A DNA stretch of 64,000 nucleotides from NCBI RefSeq assembly GCF_032362555.1, contig NC_083529.1, positions 2,604,001 to 2,668,000 of the forward strand, in the 5' to 3' direction. Each line of letters opens with the position of its first letter. The stretch's first letter is position 1. This document shows, piece after piece, positions 34,541 through 47,059 of this stretch. Source of the stretch: Amyelois transitella (lineage: Eukaryota; Arthropoda; Insecta; Lepidoptera; Pyralidae). Made by a program: the position numbers and the translations under genes. Below the pieces are notes generated by a model that was not told the origin of the DNA, ran no database searches, and saw only the letters and a program-made list of their open reading frames with translations.

Positions 34541-35360
34541 GCCGTCATTACTGTGAAAATTAAAATACTTAGTAACTTATTCCCCAAAAACTTGAAGGTC
34601 CGGAATTATCAAAAGATTTATCAAAAGATTGTAACTGCAGAAACCAACAGAATTCGACGCATTAATGCTTTCGGATAGTTATAGCTATCTGATATACCTA
34701 TCTAAGAATAAATCTGTCTGTATGTACCTATTTACATTTAAAGACATTAGACACTTTCTAATAGCTCAATAATATTTATAACGACTGGGAAAGTGCCGTC
34801 TACAACTGCAGCCATTTATTGTACACGATATTAATGACATCATTTACAACCGCACACCATTCTTTACTGTAAGCTCTGATCCAGCTAAGAAAAATGACAT
34901 GGCACAAAATGATACAGTGGCGTTCTAAACTTGGTTATGGTTATGTTAATAAGTAGACTCTACAACACAATAAAGTACAACATTTTGACTATAGTCCTAA
35001 AATACTTACAACAATTGAAATGACATTAATAAATTAATTAAAGATGAGACGACTATTTTTACTTTTGGTTAAATCTGCCTAAAAATAAGGGAACGTAACG
35101 ACCTCTTCCCTCAGACGATTATAAACGAAGACTTGCCTGTCTTTAATAAAAGAATTATGATCATCTTAGAAAAAAAATACAATATAAAATTCCTATTTCC
35201 TCACTCAAACAAGTTACGAAATTTTTTAAATCATAGCAGCGTGTAAGCAGGTCAAGTTCCCGCACATCATTAAAATTATTTTGCCTTATTTAATAACCAC
35301 CTACACCGAAATTTAAGTAATCGTTCCTAAATATACAAATAATAGAAAGCATAACCTTAC

Positions 35361-35570
35361 CTGAGCGTGTAGGTAGATCCGGCCATAGCGTATAGCGTAC
35401 AGAGGGGCTGCTCCAAGTAAGAAACACAGAAGGCGCCAAAGGTTAAGTAAATCAGATACTTCGCTTTTCAATATTTCTTGGAAACACATTAACACAGAAA
35501 TATTTTGCTTGAGTGATGTCTCATACCAACTGTCTCCCAGCTAGCTGTACTGCTGTGCAAGCTGATAAAT
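35361..35570 (-). other. Candidate first exon with open frame to a strong donor
   Basis: The minus strand ends in CAG|GTAAGG (exon end 35361). An ATG at 35489-35487 opens 43 codons that reach the donor exactly in phase 0; they are Leu-rich with the hydrophobic core WRLLCFLLGAAPLYA. A short upstream ATG frame ends before it. This could be a coding first exon (signal or membrane N-terminus) or a 5' UTR exon. Confidence 0.35.
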
Positions 35571-38500
35571 ATAGTTGACGCTTTATGCAACGCTTATCTG
35601 TGCAATAAATATGACAGCTCACCAGAGAAGATTGTGTAAGAATAAACAATTATGCCGTTATTATTCACTTGTAGCGACATTTCTACGCCACAAGACATTA
35701 TCCAAGTACAGCGAAGTATGCTACGCTATTAGCCAAAAGTTTCTTAATCGCGCTGGCAGCTTCTATTCTACAGATTGGAGCATAAATACAACCTGCGACT
35801 CTACATCGTCGGACACTTATAGATTGCTATGAAAAAAGGCGCATAGAAATCTTCATAAGATTTTTGGGTGAAGACCATAGTTCAATCTCGGTCTATCTCA
35901 AAACTTGGCTCGGGCCGTCACTCGTGTAGGAGCATACCTTCACGTTCAAGAAGCACCTGCGCCTGCGCCTGTAACTCCTACACGTAATGAGTCAAGTATT
36001 ACGTGCGATATGAAACTTTGATTCTTGATACCCATACCTCTAAAGACAAAGGAACAAAATTAAAACTAATAAACCATAATTTACTTCTTCATTACCAATG
36101 TTTGCCACTTTATCTTGTTGCTGTTGGTCGGAAGAATTATTTTTCTTTTGAATACCGTAATGGCTAAACCAACAAACATAAACTTCCTGCATAATACAGC
36201 TCTCCGAAAACATAAATTGAAAAAAGACTGGCCAAGTTCATAGTCGTAATCAATTAATTTTGAAGCAGTGCGATACATTGTTATTTTTTATGCATAATAT
36301 CTATGCAAAAATGTTTATCTAGCGGCGCGCCACGGGTTTGCCATTATACAAGCATTTAACACCCGCACATAATATACCTTTTCAATGATGAAAAAGAATT
36401 TATTACCGTTTTAGTACGAGTATTTCCGAAGATTACAATTTTTTTACAAACAAATTTATATATATAATTGTTGTATTTATTTAATGATGGAGGGACAACA
36501 ATAATGATGTGGAATAAAACAAAATTATAAGTTACACATATGAATATATTTAATCGTGACATACAATGATATATTTCAAATAGTAACATTAAAAAGGGAA
36601 TAATTTCGAAAAAAACGAATTGTCGGCCTAAATATTGATTAATTTAGAAAATCATATTTATTTGTATTATATTCAGATATCAATATTCTATTAATTTTTA
36701 AGGAAAATAGAATTCAAAGGAAATTTAATCGTGAATCAACACATCAATCAATATATATTTATAGTTAAACATTTATAAATCTCTAGTACAATATTTTATA
36801 ATGAGAAACAATAAAGATAGTTGAGGGAAACAATATTTTAATAGCGAATTTCAAAATTTGAATATTTAAAAACACATGTATTTTTCACTAATACATTTAG
36901 AGTATCCAAGGCAAGAATATTGTACACAAAAATGATGACACTATAACGATTTTAAATGAATCTATAATGCAAAAGCTACATGCTATTACACTTCTGAGTG
37001 GACTGTCTGACAAACAACTACTAATATAAATATATATAGTTTAATAATGCTCTTTACACAAGAATATTATCATTGCCGCTAATAATAAGAAATGGGCACA
37101 ACACTCAAACAAAAGTTTTATTTTTGATAACATTTAAAAAATAAAATTTATTCAGATCTTAAAACGCAAATAAACTCTCAAAAAGTTTCATAAATATTAA
37201 GGTCCACTTACACTAACCTTCATTCTATAAGTAGATTTTTTTACTTAAATGATAAATAATAAAAAGATTTTTAAGTGGACCATTACTCACACAGTTGTTC
37301 TAACTTATCACTCAAGAGAAGATTTTCTCTTTTTCCCATTCCCTTTATTTATCACTATTAAGATGGATAAGTACAACGATTTTGGTCTAATTCTAGGCAA
37401 TTCGGTTCAACCAAGTACTAATTTATTCGTTCATAATTTCTTTTTTCTGAATAATAAAATTAAATTATGGACGAACAACATTCTTTCATCACAAGGACTA
37501 GTATTTAATAATATAAATTTAAATAGTTGTTTATTTTTGCAATTGTAGGAAGTATCGTCCTTTTATATGATATAAATTCGTTCGATTTTCTAACACAGAT
37601 GATATCTTTGCCACAACAATAGCCAAACCGAATTCGAGTGGATTCACAGCCTTATTGAAGTCTTAGGTGGTAAAAACTGTTCTTCTTACTCTGTCCTAAA
37701 GAATATCACAAATACAGTTTATATATTGGAACAATTTCAGATATAGGAAATGGTAATAAATTAAAAAAAAAAAGAACATTTGTATTGAAAATGTGTTCTG
37801 CAGTTAAAAAGCAGTCGCTATTTTAATGAGAAGCAAGTTTAACCTGGTGAAATTTTAACCGAAAATGTAAGCATTTGTAATATTCATTAGGACAAAGTTA
37901 AACATAAAGAAAGCGATATTTAAGAGGCGGGAATGATGCCCAGTTTTAAGACTGGTTGTATTCGCTTTATCACAATATAAATTAAATACATTATTTTCAT
38001 TAGTTTTGATTCAATATAGTTTTACCTCTTACGATTATTTTGTTATTTTAAGTTGTAATTTGATCTCTTAGCCTCTTCTATTCGTTTCTCAGTCTCAGGG
38101 AATGTTGTTGGTAAGTCTCTTCGTTGCCTTACATAATATGAGTTCACTCACGTCGAACTTCTTATAAATGTCATAAAAATATTTTAAGGAAATTATTTTT
38201 AAGATTCTTTTATAATATTATATATTTTTGTGAATAACAAGTTCTAATCTAAGGAGTTCTTACTACTAAGGGTTTGAAGCATCATATATTTTATATTAGC
38301 CCTTCTATTAGGGATTTTAATATCTAAAGTTGAAAATACTATGGATCTAGTTTGAATTAGCAACAATATTGATCAATTTGCTTAAAGGCATGTTTGAGTG
38401 TCTGCATCTTTACTCTTAAATTACAATGTTTGTGCGTGACTCTGTTTTGAGATTTCTGTTTTATTAACATTTAAATCTTAAGTAATATAGTATCTCAATT

Positions 38501-39190
38501 ATTTGAAACGTCTTTTAAAAATAATTAAGTAAAATTAAATAAGTATGTTTTGACGTAAATAATAATACGGGATCCATTTTATAATTTATAAAACTGGTTA
38601 TTACACTTTCAATATAGTGGTCATAGAACACAAATCCCGTGTTTTGATATGTATATTATATATTTTTTACTGGAATTGATGTCGATTAATCGAAAAGTAA
38701 TCATACGTGAAATAGATCTTTTTTCATACAAATTAATATTTTAATTCAATAGCATTTTTTCCGTTACTTTTTTTCATATTAATCGGAATATAATGCGAAG
38801 TTATACAGACCTGAGAAATATTCGCTACCAACTATGTATATCAATTAATTACGATGTTTTAATTTGTGTTTACAAGTTATTCAAATTTTATAATCTTGTC
38901 AAGAATTTGCTTTGTCTAGTAACTTATAATAAACAGAATTCGTGCGAAATATCAACGTAAGATATATATATATTGTTTAATATAAATATATTTATGCGCT
39001 AAAAGTAACTAAGTAAGTCTAACGTCATGATAACCGGTGTTTTTTTTAAAAAGTGACATTTCGTATATTTCAGTTGATCTAGTTGCACTATAAAGGGTAA
39101 GCAATTTTCAGTCTGGTTCAAATGCAACAGTGCGTGGGGACGGAACATGTATCATACGGTTTAATTGAAAAATAATTTAACAGTATTCTA

Positions 39191-39438
39191 AGGGGCGAGT
39201 CTCATTAGAACAAGCCGTGCCCGGGGCGTCTGACGTGGCACGGACCGGGGCACAGGAAGTGAATTTATTTATGAAACAACTGATAACACAGTGTATAGAT
39301 CCGTGTTTTGTTAGCTCTCACTCCATCGACACAAAGGTTATTGTTATTGTGCGCACGCGTTACCTGATTTTATAACACTTGGCGTTATAATACTCGTACA
39401 TGCAGCACGGATGGAGCCGCTCTAATGAGACTCATCCC
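39191..39438. mobile_element. MITE with ~20-bp terminal inverted repeats, TA target
   Basis: The left end AGGGGCGAGTCTCATTAGA and the right end TCTAATGAGACTCATCCC are inverted repeats with a few mismatches, bounded by TA at 39189-39190 and 39439-39440. It is GC-richer than its surroundings and has no ORF. The TA target fits a Tc1/mariner-type MITE. Confidence 0.75.
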
Positions 39439-39807
39439 TAAATATAAGCTCAGTCAAACCACAAAGACTATCACGCTAGGACTATCCGATCTCTATTTGT
39501 TTTACCATGTTTTATGGCCTGTCAGCTAGAAAAGCGAATGTTTTTAAAGTTTCGTAAACACCAAACACGATTTCCGAAGGAATTACCAAAGGAATCTAAA
39601 ACGATTAATGTAAGGCGTAAAGTCCGTTATTTTTGGCAATATTAGAATATGTAAAACTATGTAACTCGTATTAAAATTAAGGACAGAGCCGCGTTAAAAC
39701 AGTATTGCGCCCCAAGTTGAAAACACAAATTTCATTTCAAATAGCAGCTCTTCAGTAAAGAAGTGTTTACATTTGTAATATTGAAAGAGTTACGATGAGG
39801 ACTTTAC

Positions 39808-39826
39808 AAAAAAAAAAAAAAAAAAA
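39808..39826. repeat. Poly(A) run of about 19 bases
   Basis: A homopolymer A tract inside the AT-rich tract. No retroposed sequence could be recognised in front of it. Confidence 0.8.
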
Positions 39827-42800
39827 TATGAATAAGCTGCTAAAGTTCTTCCTCGCGGAAAATGTTTTAAAACCGTGCCTTCTCCCTACGTGTTTGACTG
39901 GACTTTCAATATAAATATACAATTCTTTGTCAGTATTCATTGCAGAAAAGTACATTTTTTGTTTTCGTCACGCATTTTTTTCTAAATTTATGGTCTGTGT
40001 CGTTCGTTTCCAACTTGTAAAATGCTAAATATTAAAAATAAGTATTAACGCAATATAAAGTTTTTAAAAATTATAATAACAACCGAAATCTTACAGCAAT
40101 TATATGTTCATATAATAAATATAATAAAATAAAGCGATACAATATTCTGACAGACAAATGCCTGTTAAGATTTTTAAAACTCTCCTTACTGCATCGTGTC
40201 GCCTAAATCTACTCGTTGGTATAAACGTTCTTATAATTTGCTAGCAGTGGCACTTGTTAACACTGTATTTGATACAGTATCGCGAGATTGTTCCCTTAAA
40301 GCTATAAAGTTGATATAAATTATGTATTTGTAATACTTTGTCAATTATTTTGTGCAATGTCCATTCGAAGACCGCGTCTTTTAGTTATTTACAAATTTCT
40401 CAGCGGCCCCTTGACTAGATGTTTAATTTGACATCGAACACTAAGATTTTGACTGGGGGATTTTTTTTAATTTCCCCGTGACTTGTCTCAATACACTTCC
40501 GTGTATTTTTTAATCGTAATTACAGTCCTGCCATCGAAAGACAATTTTGTTAAATTATGACAACAAATGTCATTATATTGTCTTTTGCAAACTAAAATAT
40601 TCACAAGGTTTGTTTCCCCAAAATACATATGTTCAATAATCAAAATCACACTAATTATAAGCAAAAGTTTAAAATCAGTTATCAAAATTAAAATTTAGTT
40701 CAGTATGAAATAAAGTATTATTAGTTTATTTATTGTCGATGATGAAAGATCTGTAATTTTATCAAAATGTTATCATATAATAGTAAAGTGTCCGACGTCA
40801 GTCTTTCATTGATTTAGGTACAAAAGTAACATTGCATTTATTACAACTACATGATAAATTCGCGACTTGAGAAATGTTGCCAGTAAACATATTATTCGGC
40901 GTTTCTCTATGCTACGTCTTATTCCACCTGCGGATCAAGCGATGTTAGTTTTTGTAAGGTGGGCTACATAACACGTTATTATATTTTGGTGCGAGTTTTC
41001 TTTGTTTTGCTCTTTTTTTTTTAATTATATACATTTGTTTTATAGAGAAAACATTTTTAAGCTATTTACAAACGCGTGATAAAACATCTAGATGAAAATA
41101 TTAGATTCAATATGTTATTTCGATATAAATATTTATGTATTTTTGAATTGTAAATAAACTTAATGTGTTTTGAAAACGCATGAGTCAGGAACTTTACCAA
41201 TTGCTCAGATTCTTTTTAAAGGTTGTACAAATATTAAAACTTTAGGTCAAAATACAACGTTCAAATTGCAACAAATATAAAATAACTTTAGGCCATCGAT
41301 TGCTGATTCCCACGCGTGATCAACTATATATAATTTTTAGCGAATTAAATTTAATCAGATTAATTTGAGAAATTTCATATTTATTTTTGATCACATTTAA
41401 ATGGAATGAATAATATTTGTGTACTTTAATATTATTTAAGAATTACATATCTAGAACCCAATACCACTTAGATAATACGCATTATAATTTAACCATTTAT
41501 GTCTCAATAAGAAATTAACAACTATAAAATAGGAGAATTATGTTGAATATATTCTTATTAAATCTAAATTATTGCGTATTAAAAGAAATCATTGCGCAAA
41601 TGTAAATCTAAGATATTTACACAGGTTGCCTACCACTAACATTGGGCATTCGATTTTGTACAAATTTAAAATGTTCGGTGCTAAAGAAATCCTTGCAATG
41701 TTTTATTTTAATTTTACAACACTGTTATACTGTCCTGCAACCTGTGTAAATATTATGTAGATTTATGAACTACTTAAATATTCTATTTGCATCTGCTCAG
41801 CGCTATAGAATATATTCGAGTACTATAAATATTTCCCAATTGAAATATTTGATTCTCCTTATTAAGATTTGCGAAGATATAATATTTCACGAAGAATATT
41901 TGGAAATTTAATTTTATGTATATTTAATTTATCCCATTAAAAAAGAATTACTACAAAGAACAGATGCAAGTTTTTCATTTTCTCTAAATTTAGATGTAAT
42001 TTAATATTTATAATAGTAGATTATTAATATCATCAATGATGTTATAAGCTTATAGTTTCAGAGTTTGATCAAAAAATTTTCTGAAACTGGCTTAAATTTT
42101 TTATAATATTTGCAATATGTTTCAACAATCGATGTAATTTTCTTATTGCTCATTCCGCAACAGTCACATTTTAGTGTGGTTATTGCAAATATTTTAAAAT
42201 ATTATTGCATACATTTATATCCGATTAAAGCATGTAATGCTTTATATGCGATGTCATATATTTCACTAGGCTGATAAAATGACAAAAATTGAATATAATC
42301 GTAAAAATACAGTCTTGGACAAACGTAAATAATGTTTAAAACATTAAAACCATAAATATCCAGAACTTGGCTGCCACCACTGCACTAAATGACTATCCTT
42401 ACGATTATATTCATATATATAAGTACATATTCATATTTTATATAGCGTGATAATTTTGACACTATAATTTTATATAAAACGTCATCAAAGTCAATATAAT
42501 ACGGTTTCGTCGACGTTTTTGTCAAAATCGATTTTTGTGTCGACCTTCTTGAAGAAAGATCTTACAAATGATGGAAGAACAATTGTTGAATCTATAAGTA
42601 CTTATATTTATACAAAAATATATGTTTTTTTTAATAACGCAATCTTCCTTTTAATTGGAAACATATAGTCTCTGCCTTACCCTCATGTTAATGCAAGCTA
42701 TGTAGCAAAACACATTACTACATCTGTATTTTCACCGTAATAAATAATATTTCCTATGCTCAATTGATAATTCACCTTGTTGATTTTTCTTAGTTTTAAA

Positions 42801-43398
42801 ATTCTAAGGTGACATAATTATAATATTTGGTGAAGTCATTCCTTTATCACAGTTTTGGCATGAAATTTCAATCATCAAGAAGACTATAGTATAATCAGCG
42901 GTCAACGCTAGAAGTCTATTTTGTGACTTTTACTTCAATATTTAAAAAAATACAAGTACTTAAATACTCAACTAATAATATGTTGTTGATATTTTGTCGG
43001 CTCGCTTTGTACTCTGGCGAATAAGATAATATGCTAGACAAAATTATAAACAAGAGAGAAGTTATAGTTAGACATACTGTTGAAATGTTTAAGATTTGTC
43101 CTAACCAGGGTATAAAATTATTGCAAATATTATCGTCCTCACATGTGTATTATTCGAATTCTTCCATACATCTACTTATCCACATCGACACACAATCAAT
43201 GCGGAGTTTGAGAATTGCGGATTTAAATATCTCACCGTAAAAAATGTAACACAAATTTATCGAAACCTAGTTTTACCCTGGTTACGTATCTAAAGGAGAA
43301 AAATAAAAATGGGCAAGAGTACACCGCTCGCCGCTATCCCACCGCTGCCACCAATCCCCCTTCTGACCCCAATCCCCCGCGCGATACTCCCCCTCCAC

Positions 43399-43536
43399 TT
43401 ACGTGACGCCCGTCGAGGCCACTTCCTGCAGGATGTATTCGGTTCGCTTCCGGGCCGAGGCGCGGGCGCGGAGTCCCGCGGGAAGCGACGACCAGGATAG
43501 AGGCTGGTATTTGAAGTTCGCGTACTCGTTCACTTG
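43399..43536 (-). CDS. FBXO33: FBXO33-like last exon
   Basis: Residues 380-424, ending EVASTGVT and TAA. The stop overlaps a consensus donor (AC|GTAAGT), so an alternative longer product cannot be excluded. The reading to the stop fits the length of the vertebrate C-terminus after its last conserved block. It is GC-rich. Confidence 0.78.
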   Translation of the reverse strand, partial: QVNEYANFKYQPLSWSSLPAGLRARASARKRTEYILQEVASTGVT

Positions 43537-46500
43537 CTGTTTAGTTATATTGCTTTAGTGTAGTTTCGAGCAAAATGAGATTTTTCTAAGAGTAACCTAA
43601 TGTCACTTCTAATTGAATCATGTTTTAATAAAAACGCAGAAATCGAATGTTACAAAGGAATGAAACATTTCCAATCACAGGCATCAAAAAAATATTCTCA
43701 ATAAAAATTCCAATGGAATAATATTTCTCATCTTAACCTGACTGGCAATCGAACCGTTGTGACTGATAGGTACAGTTAACGACAGAGAAACCTGACTTAA
43801 TACAAACTAAAACCATAGGGAGATCAAGTTTATAAGATAAGATCTACCGACGACTATAAACTGGAAGCCATAAATAAAAATTTCCTTGAATGACCTTTTT
43901 TATCTCTTTAGCAAAAAGGGGTATTAACATATTTCAAAGACATTCATGGGCAAAAATTGCAAAATTTCATGCGACTAATTAATTGTATGTATACGAGAAA
44001 CTTACATAGTAAAGGATAGTGGGCTTATTAACTTAGGATTCATTTAATCAATGGGCTAGCAACCTGTCACTATTTCAATCTCAATTCTATCATTAAGCGA
44101 AACAGCTGAATGTGGCCCATCAGTCTTTCCAAGACTCTCTCTAACCCGCTACCCCACAAAGGATATAGACTACATTATATGTATGCATGTATCTACACTA
44201 TATTGAAACTTACATTGATATATTTCATATCGGGGTTGAGATGTAAATCCCCGACCAGCACCCGCAGAGCGGAAGTCCCGTACTGGCTGACGGAGAGCCG
44301 CTCGGGGCGGTCGTACACGGACGATATCTCCAGGATCCTGAGGGAACTGCACATTCGGACGAACCCCACGACGTCGTACTGCCAGAACCAGTAGCCTGAA
44401 ATGGAAATTGTAGTCAAAATCATATGGTGGCAAAAGATACATACATACATACATAAAATCACGCCTCTTTCCCGGAGGGGTAGGCAGAGACTAACTATTT
44501 CCATATTCATAACTCTCTTCATGCAAGCTCGGCGGTTTCGGGTGCTCTTGACCTGACCCTTCACCAGGACGTCCTTAACTTGATAAAGTTCGTCTAGGTC
44601 TTCCCACTCCGACCTTTCCCTCCACACTCAAAAGGCAAAAGATAGGAGATATTTATTGCTAATGTCACTTTTATATGATGATACCTACCAATTAGCATTT
44701 TTTCAAAGCTGGACTAAATACGCAAGTGCCGCGTGGCTCCCCGCACTTTTAAACAACAGATTTTTTTTTTTTATACAATACACAGATTGAGTTAGCCTCG
44801 AAGTGAGAAACTTGTGTTACGGGATACTAACTCAACTATACTATATTTTATAATAAATACTTATATAGATAAACATCCAAGACCCAGTACATATTCCCAA
44901 AGGCGACTAAGGTATAGGCTTACAAACTTGGGATTCCTCTTCTAGGTGATGTGCTAGCAACCTGTTACTTTTTTCATTTTAATTCCATTCATGAAGCCCT
45001 ACGGCTGAAAGTGGTATTTCAGTCTTTTCGAGACTGTTGGCTCTGTACCACGCAAAGGATCACCTCTATCCCTTAGTCGCCTTTTACTTCATCCATGAGA
45101 AAAAAAATACGGAACGAACCATCATCTTTTTTTAAGTTCCGGTAACCACATGGCAAAATTAATTATGGCACCATATCGTTTACAATGCAGAGATCGTGGC
45201 AAGTGGAAAGAGGTAGTCTCTGCCTACCCCTCCGGGAAAGAGGCGTGATTGTTATGTATGTATGTATGTATCGTTTACAATCGTGTCAAAACACACAACT
45301 CACCGTGCACGGCCAGCCTCCGGAGACTTGTGCATTGCCAGCACAACATTATGAACGGATTCACTTCACACGTCACATTCTGAAACGGGACGTACACATT
45401 AATATCCATGTTTACCTATCTATACCGTTAGTTCGTAACAATGCCGTGTGGTTCCCAACATTTAAGAATAGTATTTGAAAATTAAGTTCTTAACGTCCGA
45501 CATAAAATAAAGTAATAACTTGCAGTGTTTATAAATAGTGTACTGCAACATAAAACAACTTTTGAAGGACTTATCTTATATATGTATATAAAGAAAAAGA
45601 AAATAGACACATATATATATATATATTAGAATAGATAGAAAATATAAATATATACAGATATAGAAGAAGAAGAAGATAGATCGTCGGTGATCGAATCGGT
45701 AAGGTTTAAAACGCGTGTTGAGCACAAAGGCACTGGTTCAAATCCCACACTGTGTACAATATGCGGCCATGTACCAATGACTATTCTCCAAGTTATGTAC
45801 ATTAGTTTGCGTACTAACCGATGCTCTTATCGTGAGGGAAAACATCGTGAAAAAACCTGCACATTCAGGCAAGTGGATGTGTAACCATAGATCCAATATG
45901 GGTCAGTTTTATCTGAAAAGGTTGGAGAGGTAAGATTGGCTTCGTGTAAAAATCTGACTCAGTCAATCTAGGATCCATGGTCAATGGCATACCCCGCGAA
46001 CTCCTCTCCAGAGTGATGAGGATGCAACCGGGACCAAAGCCTGGAGGAAGAAAGAAGATAGACAAATAGATACATATAGCTATGGAAGAAAAAAATATAT
46101 ATACGGGACAGATAACACAGATTGAGTCAGTCTCGAAGTACCCAGACTTGTGTTAAGAGATACTAACTAACCGATACTATATTTTATAATAAAATCTTAT
46201 ATAGACAACTATCCAATACCGAAGACAACCAGATAAAGTTCTTTCTCATCATGCTCTAACTGGACTTCGAACCCGAGACCTCCGATGTTACAAATTCAAA
46301 ATTTTATTGTAAAACATAGGTAAGTCGTACAGATCTGTTACATGTCTTTATAGTATCACTATGTTTTATCCTGGAGAGGATGTACAATAGTTGATTATCA
46401 GTCACAAAATATTGTTTACATTTATATTTGATCATTCATAAAAAAAAAACAAATAAAAAGGAAATTATAAATTGTCACATTAGGTATATCATAAATTGTC

Positions 46501-47028
46501 ATTTATTATATAATAGCATTTTTCTAATAAAAATAGTTTTAGTGTTTTCTTAAAGTTTAAAAAATTTAGATCCTTAAATCTCTCTGGCAATTTATTATAT
46601 ATAACATACCAAATATACTTTTTCTTAACAACAGACACACACAGCATACTGCCTCTGCGCCACAGAGGCCGCACACAGACACACAGACAGACAGACACTC
46701 ACATGCCACCCCTTGACGAAAGTCCTCTGCTCGGTGTTGGCGGGGCAGTCCGCCCACACCAGCTCCTGTAAGCATCCCCTGAACACCTGGACTAGGTGCT
46801 CCAACACAGGAACGCTTATCTGCAATTATGAAGAATTTATAAATGAATTTTACGGTGAATTTGTCAATTATCATCTTTAATTTATTATATATGTATTTAT
46901 TTTACAGTTAAAAACAATGTGTATCTACATAAATTTTACTAAATCGGCACTGTTTGGTCTATAATACTGTATACTGTTCTATAAGATATTTTATTTTGTA
47001 CTTATGACTGTTTGTGCCAAAATAAATG

Positions 47029-47059
<31 letters not shown>

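Larger units (their letters stand above)
29350..36060. other. Repeat-bearing spacer or intron
   Basis: Contains one full SINE-like family A copy, family C copies, a LINE-like tail (33030-33210) and two candidate first exons (about 30882-31000 and 35361-35570). No complete coding gene was found. Confidence 0.5.
36060..43395 (-). other. 7-kb AT-rich, repeat-poor tract, possible 3' UTR of the F-box gene
   Basis: This stretch is markedly more AT-rich than the rest and has almost none of the SINE-like copies seen every 1-3 kb elsewhere; one 248-bp MITE (39191-39438) was found. No splice-flanked coding exon was seen and the ORFs look random. It begins directly downstream of the F-box gene stop on the minus strand, so a very long 3' UTR is one explanation. 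Constrained regulatory DNA is another. Confidence 0.4.

Noticed and set aside
37249..37548. Plus-strand ORF of 99 codons in the AT-rich tract
   Set aside because: The composition follows the AT-rich background, and there is no domain or splice context.
43309..43500. Plus-strand Pro-rich ORF (MGKSTPLAAIPPLPP...)
   Set aside because: It overlaps the last F-box gene exon in antisense and reflects its GC-rich sequence.
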